DNA from: Pseudopyrenochaeta lycopersici
Taxonomy: Eukaryota > Ascomycota > Dothideomycetes > Pleosporales > Pseudopyrenochaetaceae
DNA length: 64,000 nt
Direction of reading: 5' to 3'
NCBI GenBank assembly: GCA_003313425.1
Contig: NHZP01000058.1
Coordinates: 226,991-290,990, forward strand
The translations under genes were made by a program, and so were the position numbers. Below, in pieces: positions 22,137-31,453 of the stretch. The notes beneath the pieces were generated by a model. That model had not been told where the DNA came from. It saw nothing but the letters and a program-made list of their open reading frames with translations, and ran no database searches. Position 1 is the stretch's first letter. Every line of letters begins with the position of its first letter.

Positions 22137-23161
22137 TCAAGCTATATAGTTCCTTGCCAATCTCCAGAAGTCTCCTACAAATTCGCCGCCCTCTTCCATA
22201 TATTTGACATATTCGTCACATTTTCCAATGGTGTCAATCTCGCACACAATATACTCAACCACTAGTGTCCTCAGGTCGTCCAGGCTTCCGTCCTCACTTC
22301 TATCCGGCAGATCCGGACTTGAGTACGCATATCTTGCGAGCTCAATGACGTCTCCAACGCGCTTTGTGTATAGCTTGAATTTTTTGAGTGTCTTATGCAG
22401 CTTGTCAAGGGTTAGCGCTTTGAGTGGCGCTATTAGCCGTAGATGCGCAAAGCAGTAGAGCCGTGCATGTGCGAGGAGGACCGGCGTGAAGTTTTGGTCC
22501 ACAGCGCTGTTGGGTTTCGGTTCGAAGTGCTCCAGGATCAGAGCTTTAGGGCCGCCGTCGTTTAGGTAATTTCGGCTGTCGAACTGAGCCCGTAACGGAG
22601 ACCTCGAGATGGGTCCCACTCCGGATGGAGGCTCAGGCACCGCCAAAAGCTCAGATTCATCGTATCCCTGACTTTCCTGAGGGAAATCCATCTCCATTGG
22701 AGGAGGTTCTGGAACATGTTCTGCGTCCGCAACAGGCTCCAGTGCAGCTCGCCATATCTTTGCCTTCTTCTTCTTCTTCTTAGATGAAGACCAGTCCCCC
22801 CACACACCATCGGCCCCGTTCTGCTGGTCCTTGCAGGACGTGGAGCTCGGTTCCGGCTGGAGTTCTTCCCACGGAGGGACCTTATAGTCCCCGCGGTAAG
22901 CGTATTCGCAGAAGCGAATGAAATCTTCAACCTTCACATCTTCGATCTTCGCACATAACGTTTGAGATTCCTCCATTCCACCATTAATAAGTGCATCTAG
23001 TTGCTGACTAGTAGCAGCAATGGCAGCGGCATGCACCACGATGGGCTTTCCCTCCTGGCCTACGAAGAAGGTGAATTGCGGTGATTGGATGAAGCTGCCG
23101 GGCTTTAGCTTAGCCAGGTTGACACGAGAAATGGAACTTACTCCTCGAAAGTTTGCGTCAT
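22137..23161 (-). CDS. BTB/POZ domain protein, 325 aa, two exons
   Basis: Exon 1 is 23161-23142 (seven codons, ATG at 23161). A 47-nt intron (GTAAGT to GGCAG, internal GGCTAAGC branch-like site) precedes exon 2, 23094-22137. The join reads M-T-Q-T-F-E-D-F-I-Q-S-P-Q-F-T-F-F-V-G, the usual opening of fungal BTB proteins, then V-H-A-A-A-I-A-A-T-S, M-E-E-S-Q, F-I-R-F-C-E-Y-A-Y-R-G-D-Y (BTB core about residues 8-80). A low-complexity linker with a run of six lysines follows at about 112-117. The C-terminal half carries a conserved helical segment (A-H-A-R-L-Y-C-F-A onward). BTB mediates dimerisation and often Cul3 adaptor roles; no partner is suggested here. The gene looks intact. Confidence 0.87.
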
Positions 23162-24502
23162 TTGTACATAACAGATCTCGGACAACTTCTGTAGAGTATG
23201 GAGTGGTAAGGCCAAACTCTCGACTTAAATTTGCAATGTACGAGGCTCATGAACACAGTCGAAAAATTTGCGGGGTCGTACAGCAAACACTAACGTGCTA
23301 CGCATTTACTGGCTGTTAAAGGCTGATAATGTGACACAGCATTATCGCTACGTGCAATAGCGCCCAACAGCGTTCGTCGCTGGGCTTTGCCGCCTGCAAT
23401 CTTGCCGCGAAACCTAGATTTTCCAGTGCACGTTGTTTGAACTCAGCGCATAGCGGAGAATCGGGTTAATTGATCTGAAAGGGCGCCAAAAATATTGGGT
23501 GATCATATCTAGTTATTCAGAGTCGAACTTATAGCCGCTCATGCCTTGATCAACAAGGCGTTTTGTCTGATTCCTAGTAACTAGTCATTCTCTTTATTGC
23601 GCAACTCAAGCAACCTCAGCCTGCTCTTAGCGCGGTGGTACGAGCGGGGCTGGGTACTTTTAACTAAGTTAGGTCTAACGTTAGCTCTTGAGGACCCTCT
23701 CGGTCGTTTACCGCACCCGGAAGATGTGCGCCCTTCAACTCGTGCGCGAAGCAGCACGAGCCGACCTGCCTCGCCAACTCGCGCGTCGGTCTCTTGGAGG
23801 GGATACACAGCTGGGCGGACGGGCAAGACGAGCGATGCATCTTCTGGCTGAATGGCCTGGCGGGGACGGGCAGAGCTTAGTTATGCTCTCTGAATGCGTC
23901 AGTGGTGGAGTAGTTTGTAGGAGCGGAAGGAAGAACTTGCCTTCAGAGTTAGTAGTGATTGCAAATAGAGGTATTCGCTAGATACCTGCAGATACAAATA
24001 GGGCGAGGAAAGGAATTGACCTTTGACCTCCAAGGGCTATGATACTGCTAGAGGAGGTCGGAACGGAGGAGTCTGTGAATAGAATCGAGTATTGTGTGAA
24101 GTCCTTATTAGGGAAAGGAGAGATGGATGCAACGCTAAAAAGGCGTGCAGGGCGGGTTATGTTTGGATGAATCCGTAGAAGGAGGGGTGATTCGAATGGA
24201 AAAGAATGAAGAACTGGATGGATTGTGAGCCTTTATACCTTATCTTCCGTGGCCCCTCGCCCACGCTCGATGACTCACTTCTTCCATCGTCGGGGTTCCC
24301 TAGTACTGCAGAGCAATGCTGTAGAAGCAGTAGCATTCTCCTCATCGTGGAGATGCCTGCAGCCATACATGGACATCCTGTATAACATGTTAAGAAATCC
24401 CTTAACATGATAAACAGACGATAACACGATAGATAACACGATAAGGAACGCGATAAGAAGCCAATGAGACGATGGAATCAAACAAAAATTAACGGCTATA
24501 TT
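23162..24502. other. Intergenic, possibly the terminal part of a hAT relic
   Basis: No supported gene in about 1.3 kb. At 24395-24460 a motif like GATAACACGATA recurs several times, compatible with subterminal repeats of the hAT fragment that follows, but no TIR or target duplication could be assigned. Confidence 0.4.
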
Positions 24503-25027
24503 CTATCGACTAATGTCTTCTCCGTCTTCTAAATCATCATCTGAATTAGCAAGATTATGTTCTAATATCATCGGTAACCCAAATCCGCCGCAGGATGTAG
24601 GTATGATATGGCCTTCGCGTAGCCAGCTCCTAATACACTCTACCTTCTTAACGGTTGTACATTTAATCTGTAGCCTGTCCTATGAGCACGTTCTGCGGGC
24701 CCCAGAGAAGGTCCGCTCTGGCTTAGATGACTCGGGTGAAATGGAGAGTATCGCGATGGCCATGCGACTAAGCCGTGGGTATTTTCTCTGCTGCTTAGAT
24801 GCGCACCACTATTCAAGCGGCGTAGAATCGATCTCTATCGGGTCGGCAGCAATAAATGCTATGAAATCATCCTCCTTAATACGCTGCGCATCGGTCGTTA
24901 CCTTCATATTCCGCGCCAACTGAGCTAATTTATTACCCTCACGTTCCCTACTTCGAGCAGCCACAGGGCGACTAGGAAGCTCAATATTATATTCTTCCTC
25001 CCAAATTGCTTGTGCTCCGCTAATTGC
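24503..25027 (-). pseudogene. hAT transposase C-terminal (dimerisation) fragment
   Basis: The frame reads A-Q-A-I-W-E-E-E-Y-N, then R-K-Y-P-R-L-S-R-M-A-I-A-I-L-S-I, E-R-T-F-S-G-A-R-R, K-C-T-T-V-K-K-V-E-C and W-L-R-E-G-H, ending at TAG 24503-24505. This is the hAT dimerisation domain (PF05699). Two in-frame TAGs occur where Trp is conserved. The N-terminal remainder of the transposase is absent; a Crypton coding end abuts at about 25030. Confidence 0.85.
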
Positions 25028-25989
25028 GTTATTGTGTCAACTACCACTGCCTCTTTAGCTCTACCTAGCTTAAAGATTTGCTTCTTGCCTTTTTTAGATA
25101 TCTTTATATCTTGCTGGAGTTGTTTCTGAATCTCCTTAGCAACTTTTGCCTCCTCTCGTTGAGCTTCCTTTAAGGCCTTCTCACTATCTCGCTTCTCTTT
25201 GGCTGCAATCTTCATCCTTTGCCTCTGTTCAGCTGCAGCGAGATCGTTGACCTGGCCGGCCTGTGGGCCGAAGCGGTCCTTCCATGCGTCTAGCTGGGGC
25301 CATATAAGAGAGAGAAGGCAGTCTGGCGGTGTCACGGCTGCGCGTAGTATCTCGAAGCAACCCATCTGCGGCGGGTGGCCGGCCATAGTCCGCATGAATT
25401 TGCGCGGCAGGGAGTTGAGATAGCAGCCAACCATCTGCTCCTGATTCCACCTACCAGCACGGCGGATCTGGTCCTCGCTGACGCCCTTCAACTCTGCTAG
25501 CTTCGCGCCTGCGCTGCGCCCAATGTGAGTCTTCTTCGCCGAGAAGATACCTGCATACTTAAAGGCTTTTGCGGCCCAGTCGCGATGCGAGTTGTAGGAG
25601 AAAGCTGCAGTAGGGTCGCGTGTATTAGCCTTGATTAGCCGTATGCCGTACCAGGCGGAGCGTTGACGAAAATCGGGGAAAGGCTCGCCTCCTAGATCCC
25701 ATCGATAGAGCAGGTAGAACGCCAGGCCACTGAGTACGCAGACGAGCGGATCTTTATGCCGTAAGGCCCCAATTGTCTCCAGTCGGCTGTGCTGGTTCTG
25801 CTTGCTAGCGCGGGTAGTGAATATCAGAGGCATGCAGCGCGTAGGGCCCTCTCCTTTGAACTCAAACGTGAACAGGTCCGAGATCTCAGCGGCGCGGCGG
25901 TCGCCGCCGCGCGTTAGCATATAGTGGCCTAGCAGAACGTCGGCTAGCGTCCGTAGGTGGCATTCTGGCGAGACACCACTTAGCAGCAC
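24925..25989 (-). pseudogene. Crypton-type tyrosine recombinase, C-terminal two-thirds (fused to hAT debris)
   Basis: The 354-codon frame contains the catalytic series R27 (L-T-R-G-G-D-R-R), H155-x-x-R158 (T-H-I-G-R-S) and nucleophile Y190 (G-C-Y-L-N-S-L-P), with the conserved stretches E-I-S-D-L-F, R-C-M-P-L-I-F and Y-L-L-Y-R-W-D-L. A Lys/Glu/Gln-rich, coiled-coil-like region (about 255-325) follows. The last 30 or so codons overlap hAT sequence in another frame, so the true Crypton end is near 25030. The N-terminal exon lies 720 bp away at 26713-27153. Crypton recombinases cut and paste circular DNA. Catalytic residues are intact, but the gene is split. Confidence 0.85.
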
Positions 25990-26712
25990 TAGTCAACGCT
26001 CACCACTCAGCATCCGCCACTCAGCACTCACCATGGACACCGTTCACCATCGTCAGCAGCCCTCGAAATTGGGAACCGTTACAGTATACTGTAAGGGCTC
26101 CAAAACAGGAGCCCCATCTCCAAATCTGCACTGTACGCATACATACTGCAACCTGGTTCTGGGTACGGGTTTGGTCCAGGGTTCGGTTGCATGATTAGTT
26201 TAACTGAGAATTAGACCGCTTGAGACGAGATGACCTTTGATGAAGTTGGTATGATGAATATGATGCTGAGTGGTGGTGAGTAGTGGTGGTGAGTAGTGGT
26301 GGTGAGTAGTGGTGGTGAGTAGTGGTGGTGAGTGGTGGTGAGTGGTGGTGAGTGGTGGTGAGTGGTGGACCTCGGGTCCAGTGTCAAGGAAATGGGCTCG
26401 ACGTCAGCGAGGACGTGTTTTAGGCTCCAGACAAGGCGCTACAAATAGATGATTCTAAAATAGAAAGGGCCGGAAAGATGAAGGGAGCCCAAATCAAAAA
26501 TGGCCCAAATTAAGGCCAATCTAATTTTATCGCATCGTAGGGTTAAGTCAGCTATAAAACCTCTAGGCGTCTTTCACCATGATACTGTCTCCCCAGGTAC
26601 GTACCACATTCCACCGATGCGACCACGCTAACAAGCCATGTATGCTTGTAGATCTCGATGGCTCCTGGCTCCGTCCCTCCATCGTGCCAACTAATGTAGC
26701 CTCGAATCGACC
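25990..26712. other. Insertion-like segment splitting the Crypton
   Basis: About 720 bp between the two Crypton pieces with no coding signal. It holds a GAGTGGTGGT minisatellite and, at its left edge, several inverse-orientation copies of the same CACTCA/CACCACTC motif (25990-26030). No terminal repeats were recognised. Confidence 0.5.
26268..26368. repeat. Minisatellite of 10- and 13-bp units
   Basis: One GAGTGGTGGT unit is followed by four GAGTAGTGGTGGT units and then about four GAGTGGTGGT units, all perfect. Unit lengths are not multiples of three, so the array is not coding. Confidence 0.92.
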
Positions 26713-27153
26713 CTAGGTCGCCTCCAAACCCTTCAAGCGCGGCAGAGGCTGCTTCACCGGCTTCTCATTCTTTGAGTACGTATCAGCGATAGAAGGATCT
26801 TCAGAATAGCCGTCTAGTAGCGTGTAACTCCCATTGTCGGCGTACTGCACTCGATCTCGCCGCGCGTCTCGACGCTGTAGAGATTGGATATAATTCCGTG
26901 CCGTATCCTCGCGTGGCGATGGATGGTTATTCATCCCGAGCGCCTTTTGCACTCGGTAGAGATCAGTAATAGCCGTTACGTAGGTGCGAACGGAGCGCCA
27001 GGCGAGCCGCGTCTGTTCCTGGGGGATGTCGCTTGCTGCCTTGCGAGACTTTTTCCTCAGAGGCCTGTTTGCAACTTCTTCGACAAGGAAGAGCAGCAGC
27101 TTTTCCTCTGTTACAGTCTCGCTGTCCTGGAACCGCTTCTGTGCGCAGAAGTC
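26713..27153 (-). pseudogene. Crypton N-terminal exon
   Basis: The frame opens after a CTAG acceptor at about 27154 and reads F-C-A-Q-K-R-F-Q-D-S-E-T-V-T-E-E-K, L-R-K-K-S-R-K-A, W-R-S-V-R-T-Y-V-T-A-I-T-D-L-Y, Q-K-A-L-G-M-N and Y-A-D-N-G. These match the N-terminal part of fungal Crypton recombinases. Homology ends after D-G-Y-S-E-D, where the 720-bp segment intervenes. Confidence 0.75.
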
Positions 27154-27209
27154 CTAGGCAGACGGTCAGTATATGCCCATGTATGCACTACAGGAAGGCC
27201 GGCTGGCTA

Positions 27210-27522
27210 GAGAAGTACCTTGAATTCTCTCTGCTTTGGATCATAGACCTGATGCGTATTGTCCGGAGTAATAGGCAGGAGCAAGAGGATCTTTAGCAAG
27301 GCAAAATGGGAGTCCAAAGAGGTCAGGGCATCCCTCCAGGATGGATCGCGCGAGTGGATAACCCTGTTGGCAGCCATCTGCGCTGACGGCAGTCATCTAC
27401 CTCCAGGTCTCATCTATGAGTCTGCAAATCAAGGCATACAATCAAGCTGGGTAGACGCGATCAACGTGGGAAAACACGAGGTATTTGTCGCTTCATCAGC
27501 CTCGAACATTGAGAGTGCATAA
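27210..27522 (+). pseudogene. pogo/Fot1-like DDE transposase fragment
   Basis: The frame reads G-V-I-G-R-S-K-R-I-F-S-K-A-K-W, S-R-E-W-I-T-L-L-A-A-I-C-A-D-G, L-P-P-G-L-I-Y and Q-S-S-W-V, the N-terminal half of the DDE_1 superfamily domain. The first catalytic Asp box is missing and the frame leaves the family at about 27520. Composition is normal, so this fragment escaped heavy RIP. Confidence 0.8.
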
Positions 27523-27929
27523 GGATCATGAAGATTAAGCCTACCTCATCCGTCGCCTCTTCCGCAGCTTGTAAATTGTTGACAGGTCTAGAAAGTACGG
27601 TGATATCTGTAGACTTTCGGTGAGACCGAGAATATCGGATTGACCATCGGCCAGGCCGAGATGCGGTCCAACGCACGATGACCTCGATAGCTTCCTCGCC
27701 CTCGAGCCCCGAAACCCACTGTTGTTCCGTCCGCTGACCGAACGAAAGACCTAATTAGGCTCACCATGTGCCCATGTCTCAAGCCCACTCGAGCTGATCC
27801 CAGACCAAGCAGCAACCGAGATCTAATCTCAGCTTATTAAGGGGAATACGATAACACAAGAAGGGTATAAGATAAGACAGAGCGCCGTAGCCCTAGAAAT
27901 TGGCGCCTACGCTTCGGCAAGTGGGTTAA

Positions 27930-28231
27930 GCGTCGCTAGTAGAACGCCGTCGTTGGAAGCGCATACGAAGGTAGAAGGGCTCAATATATTTTAGTGATAC
28001 AGCTATCGTATAGTCAAACAACAAACAGCTCCCTACGTAAGCACTACAATCTTTAGGCTTGTAGGGATGTGCTTTAGTTTAACATGTAAGGGATATAAGT
28101 AGTTTAGATTGTTCATGTTCGCGATGGATAAGGATAGCAGAGCTGTGATGGTAGCAATGCTTGGCAAGGCACTACACTATCTAGGGGCTGCATGCCGTTC
28201 TCTGTCACCGGAAACGATCGTTATATCTCTT
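27930..28231. repeat. Dispersed 300-bp repeat, copy 1 (RIP-altered)
   Basis: Matches 50340-50640 in inverse orientation over about 300 bp. Most differences make this copy A/T where the other has G/C, as after one-sided RIP. Identity of the repeat is unknown. Confidence 0.88.
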
Positions 28232-28668
28232 CTCACAATGCATTAAAGCTAATGAGGACCCTAGTAAACTAGGATATCTGGCTTGCAGAATACAATTAAG
28301 CAGCAACTAACGCTAAGACCAAAGGAGTCGCAGAGGTTTTTATCTTTAACCATATTAATCTCAATAGCGCTCAAGTTGTATCATCCGCAGACCGTCAGAG
28401 TAGTCTACCATCACTAACACGCACTCAACGAGTGAGACTAACGAAGTAGTTTTGGCCATACTTTGGAGAAGGATGTAGAAGCGATCTAACAACAAGTTAG
28501 CGGTTTGATAACGGAAACGAAAGAATGCATGGCATGTTAGCGTGGTATAGCATTTCAACAAAGGGTGCGTTAAAGCTTTATTGCGGTCGGAACCTCTACT
28601 GGGCGGTAAAGATAGACTGGCGTTGACATGGGTACCTTTTACTCCGGTCCCGTTGACGGTAGCCGTCG

Positions 28669-29409
28669 TCAACGCCATCTCGTTGACAGTGGACGGAGGG
28701 GCTCTAGCCTCGCACACCAGAGGTCGCAGCTATCCAGTAATCGACTGTCGGTGGTGTTTGACATCGTAGCTGGTTGTTCCTTGTGAGCAGTGGGCGATTG
28801 GCAAGGTATGGACTTGGTTGTGACAGATAAGTAAGAAGGGGGTGGCATGACTTCGAGTTCAGTAGGTTGCATGCAGCTCTCGCTTGGCTCATCCGGTTTG
28901 TTTCCAGATTCAGTTTTCTCTACGGACGCAACACGCCGCGGTTTCACTGCAGCAGGTTCCATACGCTTAGCAATGTATTCAAGCGCACTGCACAAGCGCT
29001 CAGGATAAGCTTTCGTTTCCCTGAGCACGCAATTCTTCGCTATACCAGCAGCGATGAAGTACCACTTCACCATGAGCGTGAGCCGGGCTTTCTCACCTTG
29101 GTCGATGCTCTGAGAATCTTTTAGATAGGTCTTATTGAAGGGATGTAAGATGCTCTGTTGAGCAACGTCTTTGGAAGGGATATTTCTTTTTAAGCGTCCG
29201 TACTTGTCCTCGGTATAGAACTTGATCTCATGAAAATCGCGCGACTGTCGCATATATGCGTAGATGTGGTCCTGTGTCTTCAGATGGCGGCCAACGAACA
29301 GTTTCTTTGGCAGTGCTTCGTGAAGGAAGTTCTGGTCGGCAAATTGAACAACGTCTGGCTCAGGTATGTCCTCCAGGAGGTACAGCGCGCCATCCAGAAG
29401 AGATGGCAC
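28669..29409 (-). CDS. Hypothetical protein (possibly partial exon)
   Basis: A 246-codon frame has normal composition and no recognised domain. It includes Q-F-A-D-Q-N-F-L-H-E-A-L-P-K-K-L-F and Y-F-I-A-A-G-I-A-K-N-C-V, and a Pro/Ser/Thr-rich tail. No in-frame ATG exists near the upstream limit: the frame opens after a TAA and the nominal first codon is GTG. It is therefore either an internal exon of a spliced gene, a gene starting at an internal Met, or a relic. Its length and protein-like composition favour real coding origin. I do not recognise it. Confidence 0.45.
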   Translation of the reverse strand: MPSLLDGALYLLEDIPEPDVVQFADQNFLHEALPKKLFVGRHLKTQDHIYAYMRQSRDFHEIKFYTEDKYGRLKRNIPSKDVAQQSILHPFNKTYLKDSQSIDQGEKARLTLMVKWYFIAAGIAKNCVLRETKAYPERLCSALEYIAKRMEPAAVKPRRVASVEKTESGNKPDEPSESCMQPTELEVMPPPSYLSVTTKSIPCQSPTAHKEQPATMSNTTDSRLLDSCDLWCARLEPLRPLSTRWR

Positions 29410-30170
29410 AAGTCTCGGAGTCTTTTATGAAGACATCACGTGGACTGCTAAGCGAACTACTGCCCTTGGCCAATGGCGTGCGACAATTCCCTATCCCCTC
29501 CACCAACATACAACAGCCGCGGCCGCAGAATCAAAGCACCAAAAAAGTTTGAGTGAGAAAGTTTGTCGCATAGGTCAATATATCAATATGCCAGAAAATC
29601 TTGTGATAATAGCTTTTGTGTGTGGCTCTACAGCCTCATTTTCGAGGGAGCTGTTTGGGTGATTAGCGCGGCATTCGGCTACTGCGCGCATCCCGTGCAC
29701 GGACACGGGTAGCAACGCAAGTCAGATTGCAGTAGGGTGGCAGATTTAGGCAGAAATCTTTCGTAGCCCGAGCCTCATTTCTTAGTTACACTGTCTTTGC
29801 TTTATTCTAAGCTTTAGCAGGTAACAAATACAAATTCTAAAACGCCGCTGGCTATTGCTTTGATAATTCCGCCGGCTTTTATCACGGACTACCGGCCCTT
29901 TCAATCTCTCAGCGCCGTCGATTCAGTAAATCGGACAGATATGTCGTTATCTCTCTGGAAACTCCTCGACAAAGCATGGGAAATTAAGCTGCCACCTATC
30001 AAATTTGGCTTCTTTTCTCAAATTCGCCGGTCTTATTCTCTTTCTTTCGGATGCTGGGTACATATTGCCTCGCAAGACTTCCAAAACCATGGCACCATCG
30101 TAGCAAGGGTATATAGTCCTCATTTCGTTGAATCCCTAACCATTTCACAATTCAGCAGGACTGAGCTTTA

Positions 30171-31156
30171 GACCAGGATGAAACTGAACTTCCGTACCTC
30201 CCGCTTGACAAGTTCGAAATTCGTTTGTTTGTTTTATACCTGGTAATGATGCAGACGTTGTATCTGGTCATATCGAACATAGTTCGTGGAAAGAAAGATC
30301 AAGAAAACCATACGAAGCCTTGTCGTATGTCTGGGGTAATATTAGAGATTCCGACACTATTCTGGTTGATGGCCACGCTGTCTTTGTTACAAAATCCCTC
30401 GAGATTGCGCTCCGTCACTTGCGTTACCCAGAAAAACCCAGAACCCTCTGGATAGACTATGTCTGTATCAACCAGGAAGACGTTCTGGAGAGAAGCCAGC
30501 AGGTCGCTCAAATGGGATTGATTTACGAGCAGGCTAAATCTGTTCTCATCTGGCTTGGACCTGCCACACTAGATAGCGGGGTGGGAATGGAGATACTCCG
30601 CTACTTCGCCAATGGAAAGAGACCGCAGTCTCGCCCAGTATGGCAGACCTATCCCCAGTCACTCGTATATCAGGGCCTCCAGGACGTAATGACCCGTTCC
30701 TGGTTTGAAAGGACGTGGGTCGTACAAGAGATTGGACGTTCCAGTCACGCGATGCTACTATGTGGTCGAGATTATGTTGAGTGGCAGTCAAACAACTTTA
30801 TCACTGTACGATGTTTCAGTCGGATGATCAAATATGCGAAGATCCTACCCGAATGGACGCAGCTGGGATTTGGTAGAGTGAACATGAAACCGCTGATGGA
30901 GATATTGGATTTTCAGGACGCGAACCAGTTCAGTAAGCCTTGGGGCAGTTGTGACCGAGCGGCTCCTGATCTTCTAGATCTCGCCTAGAACATGCGACAC
31001 AAAAAGTGTACAGATCCCCGAGATAAGATCTTTGGTATCTGGGGAATGGTGGATTATTTGCTTCATCTAGAGGACTTTAAGCTGGACTACGGCATGACTG
31101 TTACGCAAGTGTACGAGGAGGTTGCAAGAGTGTCTTTCAGTCAATATTCTCGGTGA
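30171..31156 (+). pseudogene. HET-domain gene, frameshifted and stopped
   Basis: Block 1 in one frame reads L-P-Y-L-P-L-D-K-F-E-I-R-L-F-V-L-Y (to about 30238). The frame then shifts and continues P-G-N-D-A, K-P-Y-E-A-L-S-Y-V-W-G-N, L-W-I-D-Y-V-C-I-N-Q-E-D, V-L-I-W-L-G-P-A and R-T-W-V-V-Q-E-I-G, a canonical HET domain. A single-base deletion near 30239 explains the break. A TAG at 30986-30988 interrupts the frame, which otherwise runs on through K-K-C-T-D-P-R-D-K-I-F-G and V-T-Q-V-Y-E-E-V-A to TGA at 31154-31156. Homology clearly continues past the stop, so both lesions look inactivating. A 5' exon starting near ATG 29941 is possible but unproved. Confidence 0.8.
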
Positions 31157-31453
31157 AAATAGGTGCATCGTGTACTCTCCTTCTCGTAGTCTACAGACAT
31201 GTGGTCTTCAACTTCTAGAAATAGCGCAATCTCAATTGGCATTAGCGAGAAAGGATAGAGAGGGCAAGGGAGAGCAATGAGTATCAGAACCTAAAGTGGA
31301 ATTCCATTGCCTTCGGAATGCCTTCAAAAATTTTCCCTAGGATAAAATAAGAAGGGTGTTCGAAGAGAAGAGACCGCGGTGCTTTCGGCGTTTTAACCAC
31401 CTTTATTACAGTGTTTATTGATAACTTGTTCTATACATAAGCAACCTGAGCTC

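Noticed and set aside
23020..23319. Plus-strand 99-codon frame
   Set aside because: Antisense of the BTB gene's first exon, intron and promoter.
23581..23981. Several overlapping Arg/Ser-rich frames on both strands
   Set aside because: All frames are open at once because of local GC composition; none has domain similarity or splice support.
24513..24923. Plus-strand 136-codon frame
   Set aside because: Exact antisense shadow of the hAT dimerisation domain.
24925..27153. Tyrosine recombinase as the captain of a Starship giant transposon carrying the HET/NLR genes
   Set aside because: The motifs match Crypton recombinases, the gene is split and fused to hAT debris, and no large flanking boundary or DUF3435 signature was seen.
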